Shown piece after piece: positions 1 to 5,603 of a DNA stretch of 16,707 nucleotides. Positions within the stretch are counted from its first letter, which is position 1. Every line of letters begins with the position of its first letter. The notes beneath the pieces are model-generated. The model saw only the letters and a program-made list of their open reading frames with translations. It had not been told where the DNA came from and searched no databases. The stretch spans positions 1 to 16,707 of the forward strand of contig JAHZHX010000051.1 of assembly GCA_019420065.1 (NCBI GenBank), in the 5' to 3' direction. This stretch comes from Clostridiales bacterium. GTDB taxonomy: Bacteria > Bacillota > Clostridia > Christensenellales > Aristaeellaceae. Position numbers and translations under genes: made by a program.

Positions 1-27
1 AAAGAGGTTGATAAAAAGATTCCCCAT
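1..27 (-). CDS. Small hydrophobic protein, copy A (5' end only; runs off the window)
   Basis: Only the first nine codons are inside the window, reading M-G-N-L-F-I-N-L-F. They are identical to the first nine residues of the complete copy at 233-364. The same AAAGGAGGT ribosome binding site stands upstream, as does a duplicated leader and promoter. It is therefore the next unit of a tandem array and reads leftward off the window. Its 3' part and any antisense promoter facing it cannot be seen. Function unknown; see the complete copy. Confidence 0.7.
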
Positions 28-113
28 CGGGCAACACCTCCTTTCGGAATGGATTTTTACCTCCTTCCTTGGTTGGTGTTCACCCTCTGCCCGGCGGCAA
101 ATGCCGCAAAATG

Positions 114-142
114 ATTATAACATAAAAACAAACTGCTGGAAA
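114..142 (-). promoter_or_regulatory. Promoter of small gene copy A
   Basis: On the minus strand the -10 is TATAAT (114-119) with an extended TG (TGtTATAAT). A -35-like TTTCCA (137-142) lies 17 bp upstream. The spacer contains the T-tract of the terminator ending the preceding unit, so terminator and promoter are fused. The transcript would carry a leader of about 80 nt. Confidence 0.6.
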
Positions 143-155
143 GGCTTTCCAGCAG
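122..155 (-). terminator. Terminator of small gene copy B transcript
   Basis: Stem CTGCTGGAAA/TTTCCAGCAG (133-142 with 146-155) has a 3-nt loop. On the minus strand it is followed by TTTGTTTTTATG. It lies about 80 nt beyond the stop codon of the complete small gene, so that mRNA would have a long 3' UTR passing through the plus-strand promoter at 164-192. Confidence 0.65.
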
Positions 156-163
156 CTTTTGCC

Positions 164-192
164 TTGACAAACATTTGCGCCTGTGCTATGCT
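164..192 (+). promoter_or_regulatory. Strong plus-strand promoter facing the small gene (candidate antisense promoter)
   Basis: A perfect TTGACA (164-169), a 17-bp spacer and TATGCT (187-192) with an upstream TG (TGcTATGCT) form one of the best sigma-A promoters in the window. There is no plus-strand gene with a credible RBS downstream. Transcription would start near 199 and run into the 3' end of the minus-strand small gene. It is homologous to the promoter at 528-556. Confidence 0.75.
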
Positions 193-198
193 TAACGG

Positions 199-274
199 GC
201 AGAGGGTGAATGGTTGTTAACCCTTCTGAGTGTTAACGGTCATGATGTTCAGGATCATGATCGTTTTCTTTTTT
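199..274 (+). ncRNA. Candidate antisense RNA (antitoxin-like)
   Basis: Inferred RNA of about 75 nt, from the predicted start of the 164-192 promoter to a hairpin GGTCATGAT/ATCATGATC (one G-U pair, 238-262) followed by GTTTTCTTTTTT. It would be complementary to the last ~14 codons and the proximal 3' UTR of the minus-strand small gene. This is the geometry of RatA/TxpA, SR4/BsrG and the Fst systems. The stem is A+T-rich and overlaps a His/Asp-rich coding segment, so the terminator assignment is tentative. No transcript is demonstrated. Confidence 0.4.
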
Positions 275-364
275 ACCCAGCGCGTCTTTGATGCTGTGCA
301 GCGTGCTGCATGCGATCGCAGCGGCGATGACAACGCCAAAGAGGTTGATAAAAAGATTCCCCAT
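233..364 (-). CDS. 43-residue hydrophobic small protein, copy B (candidate type I toxin)
   Basis: The ATG at 364 is preceded by a near-perfect AAAGGAGGTG, and the frame stops at 233 after 43 codons. Residues 4-20 (L-F-I-N-L-F-G-V-V-I-A-A-A-I-A-C-S) form a single membrane-spanning segment. A short linker with Lys26, Lys31 and Lys32 follows, then a charged tail rich in Asp, Glu and His. One N-terminal helix plus a charged C-terminus is the build of Fst/Ldr/TxpA-type toxins, but no specific family is recognised. A leader of about 80 nt has two purine-rich SD-like tracts and a GCGGC/GCCGC stem-loop. The gene is tandemly duplicated and faced by a consensus antisense promoter. Alternatives are a small membrane regulator or signalling peptide. 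The coding call rests on RBS, promoter, hydrophobicity and duplication. Confidence 0.7.
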   Translation of the reverse strand: MGNLFINLFGVVIAAAIACSTLHSIKDALGKKENDHDPEHHDR

Positions 365-450
365 CGGGCAACACCTCCTTTCGGAATGGATTCTAACCTC
401 CTTCCTTGGTTGGTGCTCACCCTCCGCCCGGCGGCTCGCGCCGCAAGGTC

Positions 451-479
451 ATTGTAACATAAAAACAGGCCGCCGGGAA
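451..479 (-). promoter_or_regulatory. Promoter of small gene copy B
   Basis: Minus-strand extended -10 TGtTACAAT (TACAAT at 451-456), 17-bp spacer, weak -35-like TTCCCG (474-479). The -35 lies inside the hairpin at 469-494. Arrangement identical to copy A. Confidence 0.6.
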
Positions 480-494
480 GTGATTCCCGGCAGC
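458..494 (-). terminator. Hairpin with T-tract upstream of copy B
   Basis: Core stem GCCGGGAA/TTCCCGGC (472-479 with 484-491) extends to about 11 pairs with one U-G. On the minus strand CTGTTTTTATG follows. It corresponds to the terminator at 122-155 with different but still complementary arms. No minus-strand gene lies directly upstream, so here it may survive as part of the promoter or as a relic of a longer array. Confidence 0.5.
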
Positions 495-527
495 TTTTGT
501 CCAAAGGATGTAAAATATGCCCGCCGC

Positions 528-556
528 TTGTAATTTGCCCCAATGTGTGCTATGAT
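528..556 (+). promoter_or_regulatory. Promoter of the ECF S-component gene
   Basis: TTGTAA (528-533), 17-bp spacer and TATGAT (551-556) with extended TG (TGcTATGAT). Predicted start near 563 gives a leader of about 36 nt to the ATG at 599. The short leader leaves no room for a riboswitch. Confidence 0.7.
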
Positions 557-598
557 GACCAGGTTCAGGAAAAAACCGGGCTGAAAAGAGGAATCCTT

Positions 599-1147
599 AT
601 GAAAAAAAACCATCTGAGCGTTAAAACTATCGTCTTTGTCGGCGTGATGGCGGCCATCATTTATGTCGTTACGCTGTTCCGCTTCCCGCTGCTGGGCTCT
701 AAGGTGCATTTTGCCAACGCCATGTGCCTGCTCTCCGGCATGCTGCTGGGGCCGTGGTTCGGCGGGCTGGCCGCGGGCCTGGGCTCGGCACTGTACGACG
801 CCTTTGGCGGCGGCTATGATATTGCCAATATCCTGATTACCTTTGTGAGCAAATTTGCCATGGCCACGGTATGCGCGCTGATCGTATGGCGCAAAAACGA
901 GCGCGAGGAAAGCTACGCGCGCACGCTGATTGCCGCCATTGCCGGGGCGCTGACCTATGTGGCGCTGTATATGCTCAAGACCTTTGTGTACCAGATGTTC
1001 GTTTACGGCTACCCCCTGAGCACCGCCTGGGCGACCATGGGCGCCAAGCTCCCGGCCTCGCTCATCAACGCCGGGGCCGCCATCGTGGCCGCGCCGATCT
1101 TTTTCAAGGCCATCATGCCGGCACTGCGCCCGATGCTCAAAGACTAA
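599..1147 (+). CDS. ECF transporter S component (substrate-binding membrane subunit)
   Basis: 182 residues, about normal for an S component. The protein is almost entirely hydrophobic, with roughly five or six membrane segments: residues ~9-27, 38-62, 72-95, 105-125 and 142-170. Features of the PF07155-type ECF S family are visible: an N-terminal basic stretch then V-G-V-M-A-A, a conserved H-F-A-N-A-M-C-L-L-S-G segment, and G-P-W-F-G-G-L-A-A-G-L-G-S-A-L-Y-D. Such proteins capture a vitamin or similar small molecule and dock with a shared EcfT/EcfA1A2 module, which is not encoded here. Start chosen at 599 (MKKNHLS) because AGAGGA lies 8 nt upstream. Longer in-frame starts from 497 lie upstream of the predicted transcription start. 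Substrate cannot be assigned. Transcribed alone, with terminator at 1205-1243. Confidence 0.85.
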   Translation: MKKNHLSVKTIVFVGVMAAIIYVVTLFRFPLLGSKVHFANAMCLLSGMLLGPWFGGLAAGLGSALYDAFGGGYDIANILITFVSKFAMATVCALIVWRKNEREESYARTLIAAIAGALTYVALYMLKTFVYQMFVYGYPLSTAWATMGAKLPASLINAGAAIVAAPIFFKAIMPALRPMLKD

Positions 1148-1204
1148 AAATAACGATAGGGTCGCGGTTACGCCGCTTGCCTCGTTGACTGCTGTACAGC
1201 AAAA

Positions 1205-1243
1205 AACGGTTGCAGGAGAGTGTTCCGGCAATCGTTTTTGTTC
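1205..1243 (+). terminator. Terminator of the ECF S-component gene
   Basis: Stem AACGGTTGC/GCAATCGTT (1205-1213 with 1228-1236, one G-U pair), then TTTG. It is preceded by two more inverted repeats: AACGA/TCGTT (1152-1156 with 1182-1186) and the palindrome TGCTGTACAGCA (1190-1201). This 3' region is therefore unusually hairpin-rich, like others in the window. Confidence 0.7.
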
Positions 1244-1340
1244 AATTGAGGCGGTGGGGGATGCTTGCATCGCCTGAACCAACGCGCGGCCGGTGTTTCC
1301 CCCGCCGCCATTCACGCAGCCAACTTTCAACGCCAAACAT

Positions 1341-1379
1341 GGTTTCTTTGTTTCTTTCTTTTCCGAAAGAAAGAAACGT
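1341..1379 (+). repeat. 39-nt polypyrimidine/polypurine hairpin repeat, copy 1
   Basis: Contains stem GTTTCTTTCTTT (1350-1361)/AAAGAAAGAAAC (1366-1377) with a 4-nt TCCG loop. It is preceded by a further GTTTCTTT-type tract. An inverted copy with one mismatch lies at 4217-4255. It sits 12 bp beyond the stop codon of nnr. No T-tract follows on either strand, so it is not a typical intrinsic terminator. Confidence 0.85.
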
Positions 1380-1390
1380 ACCTTCCCCCG

Positions 1391-2833
1391 TCACCTTCCG
1401 TTCTCCGCTTCGCCCAGGCAATCAAGCACATCCTGCGGCAGCGTTCCGCGCACGCCATGCTTTGCCGCCGCCCGGCGCGCCGCCATACCGTGCCATAAGC
1501 AGGCGCACTGCATGGCCTCAAAAGCAGGCAGACCCTGCGCGCGCAGCGCCGTCATCAGCCCGGCCAGCACATCGCCGCTGCCCCCCTTGGCCAGCGCCGG
1601 GGTGCCCACGATATGGAGCGCGCGCTTAGCGCCCCCCGCGTCCGTCAGCACGGTCACAAAGGATTTGAGCGCCACCGCGCAGCCGTATTTCTGCCGCAGC
1701 GCTTCGGCGGCGGCGGGCAGATCGCGCATGATCTGCGCCGGAGAAACAGCCAGCAGGCGCGCCGCCTCCCCCACATGCGGGGTGATAACAGCATTTTCGC
1801 CCAGCCTCATCGGAAAGCGGGCCAGCAGGTTCAACGCCCCGGCGTCCCATACCGAGGGAAGCGCCGCGTCATGCAAACGCAGTATTTCCGCCCAGGCTTG
1901 CTCATTCTCGGCAATGCCGCAGCCAAACAGCTGCACGTTCCGGGCAGGCGCGCGCGCTGCCGCCGCGCACATGGCGCTGGGCACAGCCGCTTGCAGGATA
2001 GGAACGATTTCCGCCGGGCAGCACAGTGTGACCAGCCCTGCGCCGCCGCGCAGCGCCGCCTGCGCCGCCATGACCGCCGCGCCCGCCATGCCCGAGCTGC
2101 CGCAATAAAGCAGCGCCCGGCCGCAGTCGCCCTTGTGCGCGTTCAGCGCCCGGGGCGGCAAGAGGCGCGCCAAGTCCTTTTCTTCCGCCACCCAAAATCC
2201 GTTCGCGTCGTCCGCGCAGGGCGGAACGCCGATGGACGCGATTTGCACCTCGCCCACGCACTCGCGGCGTGGAGTCAGATACAGCCCGGGCTTAGGGCGA
2301 TGAAAGGTGACGGTACACGCCGCGCGCACGCAGATCTCCGCCTCGCCGGTCAGCGCGTCCAGACCGCTGGGCACATCGATGGCCAGCACGGGCGCGCGCA
2401 GCGCGTTGACGCGCGCAATGGCCTCCGCCGCCGCGCCAGCAGGCACGCCGGAAAGCCCTGTACCCAGCAGGCCGTCCGCCACCGCGTCAAAGACGCGTCC
2501 CTCAGGCAGCAGACCCTCGATGATCTCCACGCCTTCCAGCAGGCGCAGATAACGCAGGTTGATCCGCGCATCCGGCGTTTTGCAGCCCAGCGGCAGCCAG
2601 ACCGTGGCGCGTCCGCCCCTTTGGGCGTAAATGCGCGCCGCCGCCAGCGCGTCGCCGCCGTTATTGCCGCTGCCTGCCGCAAAAAGCACCCGGCCCGCCG
2701 GGAATTTTTCCAGCGCGCGCACGATCTCGCAGGCCGCCTGCTCCATCAAAAGCAGCGAGGGTACGCCCCGATCAAACGCCGCCTGCTCGACCGCCCGCAT
2801 CTGCGCGGGGGCAATGGTTTGCAGCATGGTCAT
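1391..2833 (-). CDS. nnr: Bifunctional NAD(P)H-hydrate epimerase / ADP-dependent NAD(P)H-hydrate dehydratase
   Basis: Repairs hydrated NADH and NADPH: the epimerase interconverts R- and S-NAD(P)HX and the dehydratase removes water using ADP. 480 residues, near the family length of about 500. The N-terminal YjeF domain (~1-205) has the G-S-G-N-N-G-G-D loop (54-61) and D-V-P-S-G-L-D (153-159). The C-terminal carbohydrate-kinase-like domain (~225-475) has H-K-G-D-C-G-R (233-239), T-P-H-V-G-E (351-356) and G-T-P-A-L-A-K-G-G-S-G-D-V-L-A-G (410-425), which ends in the catalytic-type aspartate. The ATG at 2833 overlaps the acpS stop by 4 nt (ATGA), implying translational coupling. A second ATG lies two codons in. 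Last gene of the P1 peptidase-acpS-nnr operon. The acpS-nnr pairing is common in bacteria and supports both calls. Confidence 0.95.
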   Translation of the reverse strand: MTMLQTIAPAQMRAVEQAAFDRGVPSLLLMEQAACEIVRALEKFPAGRVLFAAGSGNNGGDALAAARIYAQRGGRATVWLPLGCKTPDARINLRYLRLLEGVEIIEGLLPEGRVFDAVADGLLGTGLSGVPAGAAAEAIARVNALRAPVLAIDVPSGLDALTGEAEICVRAACTVTFHRPKPGLYLTPRRECVGEVQIASIGVPPCADDANGFWVAEEKDLARLLPPRALNAHKGDCGRALLYCGSSGMAGAAVMAAQAALRGGAGLVTLCCPAEIVPILQAAVPSAMCAAAARAPARNVQLFGCGIAENEQAWAEILRLHDAALPSVWDAGALNLLARFPMRLGENAVITPHVGEAARLLAVSPAQIMRDLPAAAEALRQKYGCAVALKSFVTVLTDAGGAKRALHIVGTPALAKGGSGDVLAGLMTALRAQGLPAFEAMQCACLWHGMAARRAAAKHGVRGTLPQDVLDCLGEAENGR

Positions 2834-3201
2834 TCTCCTTCCAGTACGGCAACCGCCATGGCATAATCTCCGTCATGCGACACGGACAGATATGCGCTTT
2901 GCGCGCCCCGCGCCGTTAAAGCGGCGCGTACCTTATCATTCATTTCATAAGAAGGCGCACCCTGCGCGTCGTATATCACATGCACGTCATGGGGAGACAG
3001 GCCGCGAAAGCCCGTGCCCAGCGCCTTGACCAGCGCCTCCTTGGCGGCAAAGATCCCCGCCGCGGTCTCGCCCTGCCTGACGCGCGCAGCAATATGCCGC
3101 TGCTCCTCCCCGCTGAACCAACGGGGAAGGAACGACGGCTTTTTCATTTGTTCATCCATGCGGGAAATGGCGCACAGATCGCAGCCGATCCCGCGGATCA
3201 T
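2830..3201 (-). CDS. acpS: Holo-[acyl-carrier-protein] synthase
   Basis: Transfers 4'-phosphopantetheine from CoA to the serine of acyl carrier protein, activating fatty-acid synthesis. Cytosolic. 123 residues, a normal length. Family motifs are G-I-G-C-D-L (4-9) with the Mg-binding Asp8, F-A-A-K-E-A-L-V-K-A-L (51-61) with the metal-binding Glu55, and the C-terminal S-V-S-H-D strand. The start at 3201 overlaps the upstream P1 peptidase stop by 4 nt (ATGA), and its own stop overlaps the nnr start the same way, so all three genes are probably translated from one mRNA by reinitiation. The commoner form of the first motif has a T where this protein has C7, a minor variation. Confident. Confidence 0.95.
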   Translation of the reverse strand: MIRGIGCDLCAISRMDEQMKKPSFLPRWFSGEEQRHIAARVRQGETAAGIFAAKEALVKALGTGFRGLSPHDVHVIYDAQGAPSYEMNDKVRAALTARGAQSAYLSVSHDGDYAMAVAVLEGE

Positions 3202-4166
3202 GCGTCCAGAGAAAAGAGGATGGCGTTGGCAATGGCCCGGGCCATGGCTTCGGAGGCCGCGGCGCAGAGCTTGATAAAGTTCACGTCGCTGCTCACGCGC
3301 CCGGTCGCCAGGGCAAACACCGTGTCGCCGTCCATCTGCGTATGCACGGGGCGGATGGTACGCGCCAGCCCGTCATGCGCCACGTCGGCCAGACGGTTTG
3401 CCTGCTCCTTGGTCAGCTTGCAGTCCACGGCGACCACGCCGATGGTGGTATTGCTGCCCGGCGCGGGAATGCGCAGCTGTTCCTGCGCGGGAGACTGTCC
3501 CATCAGCAGCCCCTCGGCGGGCACGCGCGCGCCGTTTTCCATGCGCGCGCAGGCAATGCACTCGCCCGTTGCCGGGTGATAAACATCGCCCACCGCATTG
3601 ACCGCCGCCACCGCGCCCACGGTCACGCCCTCGGGCAGCGTAATGGAAGCGCTGCCCACGCCGCTGGTCTGCGGCTGCGCGCCGACGACCAGCTTGCCTA
3701 CCGTGGCGCCCATGCCCGCGCCCGCGCGCCCCTGCGTCATGCCCTTGCCCGCGTTCATACAGGCGGAAAAGCCCATGGCCGCGTCTGGACGCACCGTGCC
3801 GTCGCCCACGCCCAGATCAAACAGCACGGCGGCGGGAACAATGGGTACGCGCTGGCCGCTCATGTCCAGGCCCACGCCCATCTGCTCCAGATAGCGCATC
3901 ACGCCGTCCGCCGCGGCCAGACCATAAGCGCTGCCGCCCGCGAGCACCACGGCGTGCGCGTTTTCTACCAGGTTGCCGGGGCGGAGCAGGTCGGTTTCTC
4001 TTGTGCCGGGCGCGGCGCCGCGCACGGAAACGCCGCCCACCGCGCCTTCGGCGGGGGCCAGCACCACGGTCACGCCGGTGAGCGCCTGCGCGTTTTGCGC
4101 CTGCCCCACGCGGATACCGTGGACATTGGTGATATCGCCCGCAAAGGGGCAATAGATATTGGGCAT
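3198..4166 (-). CDS. P1 (S58, DmpA/BapA-like) family N-terminal-nucleophile peptidase
   Basis: 322 residues matching the P1 peptidase family (PF03576), whose members include the aminopeptidase DmpA and beta-aminopeptidases. The precursor cuts itself into two chains and the freed Ser/Thr becomes the nucleophile. Visible motifs: G-G-S-A-Y-G-L-A-A-A-D-G-V (77-89), G-A-G-M-G-A-T-V-G-K (149-158), and the likely autoprocessing site G-S-N-T-T-I-G-V-V-A-V-D (237-248), with cleavage expected before Thr240 or Thr241. The D-G-L-A-R-T-I-R-P-V-H-T-Q-M-D-G-D-T block near the C-terminus is also typical. No signal peptide, so probably cytosolic. The RBS GAAAGGAAG precedes the ATG. First gene of a tightly coupled operon with acpS and nnr. 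Physiological substrate unknown. Confidence 0.9.
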   Translation of the reverse strand: MPNIYCPFAGDITNVHGIRVGQAQNAQALTGVTVVLAPAEGAVGGVSVRGAAPGTRETDLLRPGNLVENAHAVVLAGGSAYGLAAADGVMRYLEQMGVGLDMSGQRVPIVPAAVLFDLGVGDGTVRPDAAMGFSACMNAGKGMTQGRAGAGMGATVGKLVVGAQPQTSGVGSASITLPEGVTVGAVAAVNAVGDVYHPATGECIACARMENGARVPAEGLLMGQSPAQEQLRIPAPGSNTTIGVVAVDCKLTKEQANRLADVAHDGLARTIRPVHTQMDGDTVFALATGRVSSDVNFIKLCAAASEAMARAIANAILFSLDA

Positions 4167-4216
4167 GCTTTTCGCTTCCTTTCATAATGAGGACGAGAGG
4201 AACAGGGAACGAGGGA

Positions 4217-4255
4217 ACGTTTCTTTCTTTAGGAAAAGAAAGAAACAAAGAAACC
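4217..4255 (-). repeat. 39-nt polypyrimidine/polypurine hairpin repeat, copy 2 (inverted)
   Basis: Reverse complement of 1341-1379 with a single mismatch in the loop. It lies in the 283-bp gap between the hydrolase and the P1 peptidase, upstream of the peptidase start. The G+C-rich flanks of the two copies are also loosely alike, so the true repeat may be longer than 39 nt. Confidence 0.85.
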
Positions 4256-4349
4256 CGTTTGGGCATTGGAAGGCGGCGGCGGGAATGACGGCTGCGGGGG
4301 TACGCCGATCGCCCGCCCCCGACAGCCTTGGTTTTCGATTGTGTTGCAG

Positions 4350-4403
4350 TAGACAAAAAGCAGACTAACTCGCCGGGATGCACAGCATCACAAGAAAATC
4401 TGC
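4350..4403 (-). terminator. Terminator downstream of the hydrolase, in a hairpin-array-like module
   Basis: On the minus strand an outer stem GCAGA/TCTGC (4399-4403 with 4360-4364) encloses an inner stem GATGC/GCATC. TTTTTGTC follows directly, giving an intrinsic terminator for the gene ending at 4450. The segment reading ATTTTCTTGTGATGCTGTGC (minus strand) closely resembles hairpin 4 of the 12891-13184 array, so this is a diverged member of the same repeat family. Confidence 0.55.
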
Positions 4404-4406
4404 AAC

Positions 4407-4436
4407 CCGACAAAACGAATCCTTTCGTTTTGTCGG
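4407..4436. repeat. Perfect 13-bp hairpin after the hydrolase gene
   Basis: CCGACAAAACGAA/TTCGTTTTGTCGG with a 4-nt loop, 13 bp beyond the hydrolase stop codon. No T-tract on either strand. With the following hairpin (4360-4403) it repeats the hairpin 3-hairpin 4 order of the array at 12953-13031. A role in mRNA 3'-end stabilisation is possible. Confidence 0.75.
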
Positions 4437-4449
4437 ATGGCGACAGCCA

Positions 4450-5376
4450 TTACACCTGTTTATCCATCCACGCGATCAAATCGGCAAACACCTCGCCGCG
4501 ATTGATCTCGTTGAACATTTCGTGCCGCCCTGCGGGATACAGGCGTACCGTCACGTCCCGCACGCCCGCGTCGCGAAACTGCCGCGCCACCGTCTCAACG
4601 CCCTTTCCCTGCGCGCCCACCGGGTCGCGGTCGCCGGACATGAAATAGACCGGCAGATCAGGCGGCAGCGCCTTGAGGCGCTCCAAACGGCTCAGCGCCA
4701 GCAGCCCGGAGAACATATCGTAATATCCGCGCGCGGTAAAGAGGAAGCCGCACAACGGATCGGCAATGTACTTATCCACCTCTTTTTCGTCGCGGCTGAG
4801 CCAGTCAAAGGGCGTGCGCGCAGGCTTGAAGCCTTTGTTGTAGCTGCTGAACGCCACGGTGTTGACCAGCGGCGCCGGCTTGTTCCAGCCATGAACCGCA
4901 CCGCAAAGCGTTGCCGCCGCGCGCGCCGCATGGCATATGGGCGCCGGGAACCAGCCCGAGCCCGACAGCACGCAGGCCGTCAGCTCGCCGCCGTAACGCA
5001 GAAGATACTCGCGCGCGACAAAGGAACCCATGCTGTGTCCCAGCAGGATATACTTCCGGCCCGGATAGCGGCGCGCGATTTCCTGATGCACTGCCTGCGC
5101 GTCCTCCACCAGATGATCCCAGCCGTCTTTGGCGCCAAAGTAGCCCAAATCCTCCTTTGAGGCCGTCGGGCCATGGCCCAGGTGGTCATGCCCCACTACA
5201 ATATACCCCGCCTCGCACAGTGCCTGCGCCAGAGGATCATAGCGATCCATGTGCTCGGCCATGCCGTGAATCAGCTGCACAACGGCATTTTTTTGCGTGT
5301 TTCCTCCCTCCCACAGGCGAATGCACAAGGGCTTGCCTGTGACGGAAACAATGGAAATTTTCTGCATTGTGACCAT
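4450..5376 (-). CDS. Alpha/beta hydrolase, lysophospholipase / monoacylglycerol-lipase type
   Basis: 308 residues of the Hydrolase_4 (PF12146) group, which hydrolyse monoacylglycerols, lysophospholipids or related esters. The nucleophile elbow is G-H-S-M-G (113-117) with Ser115. The acid is probably Asp251 in S-G-D-R-D-P-V-G and the base His285 in G-R-H-E-M-F-N-E. The oxyanion-hole region H-G-M-A-E-H (38-43) and the G-H-D-H-L-G-H-G loop are typical. There is no signal peptide, so the enzyme is cytosolic or membrane-associated. Start at 5376 chosen because AGGAGGT lies 7 nt upstream; a second ATG follows three codons later. It stands alone, bounded by the hairpin terminator at 4350-4403 and the trpS terminator upstream. 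No clear promoter is seen in the 5400-5565 gap. True substrate unknown. Confidence 0.88.
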   Translation of the reverse strand: MVTMQKISIVSVTGKPLCIRLWEGGNTQKNAVVQLIHGMAEHMDRYDPLAQALCEAGYIVVGHDHLGHGPTASKEDLGYFGAKDGWDHLVEDAQAVHQEIARRYPGRKYILLGHSMGSFVAREYLLRYGGELTACVLSGSGWFPAPICHAARAAATLCGAVHGWNKPAPLVNTVAFSSYNKGFKPARTPFDWLSRDEKEVDKYIADPLCGFLFTARGYYDMFSGLLALSRLERLKALPPDLPVYFMSGDRDPVGAQGKGVETVARQFRDAGVRDVTVRLYPAGRHEMFNEINRGEVFADLIAWMDKQV

Positions 5377-5566
5377 AATAGTACCTCCTATATCATGGCG
5401 GGGACGTTAGGGCGGCCGCTTTTGCGTCCGAAGCGTCTTCCCAAAACCCGCCCGAAAACCAATCGGATTTGACCTTGACAGCCGAGAAAACCTGTTTTGC
5501 ATTTGTTCCCTCGCAGCTGTCCACCTGCCTTTCCCTGTCTAAAACCGTTTTCTTCGTTTGTTTCTG

Positions 5567-5599
5567 CAAAAATCCCCCAGAGGCGCGCCTCCGGGGGAT
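5567..5599 (-). terminator. Terminator of trpS
   Basis: G+C-rich hairpin with outer stem ATCCCCC/GGGGGAT and inner palindrome GAGGCGCGCCTC, followed on the minus strand by a TTTTT run and then GC. It begins 5 bp beyond the trpS stop codon. Textbook intrinsic terminator. Confidence 0.85.
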
Positions 5600-5603
5600 A
5601 AGA

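Larger units (their letters stand above)
1..161. repeat. Tandem repeat unit, left copy
   Basis: Positions 1-161 match 338-499 almost base for base through the start of the small gene, its two SD-like purine tracts and the leader, with a 337-338 bp offset. Most differences lie in hairpin arms and loops, and pairing is kept: the terminator stem CTGCTGGAAA/TTTCCAGCAG here corresponds to GCCGGGAA/TTCCCGGC there. The leader stem GCGGC/GCCGC is retained while its loop changes. This pattern points to duplication followed by selection on RNA structure. Confidence 0.85.
338..499. repeat. Tandem repeat unit, right copy
   Basis: Second copy of the 1-161 unit. It holds the start of the complete small gene, its leader, promoter and the hairpin upstream of it. 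Similarity weakens beyond 500, but the plus-strand promoter motif (TTTGC-CC, then TGTGCTATG) is still recognisable at both units. Confidence 0.85.

Noticed and set aside
347..420. Leader peptide from the first SD-like tract upstream of the small gene
   Set aside because: The purine tract is conserved in both units, but the only nearby start-like codon is ATT, and the frame runs out of the small gene's frame; it may serve RNA structure instead.
449..1336. 295-residue minus-strand frame over the ECF gene
   Set aside because: Shadow frame of the membrane protein on the plus strand; no RBS or domain.
1613..2866. 417-residue plus-strand open frame
   Set aside because: Antisense to nnr; low-complexity Arg/His/Ala protein without recognisable domain.
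3342..4187. 281-residue plus-strand open frame
   Set aside because: Antisense to the P1 peptidase; His/Ala/Arg-rich with no RBS or domain.
5464..5510. Plus-strand promoter TTGACA in the hydrolase-trpS gap
   Set aside because: A TTGACA is present, but the sequence 17 bp downstream (TGCATT) is a poor -10 and no plus-strand gene follows.
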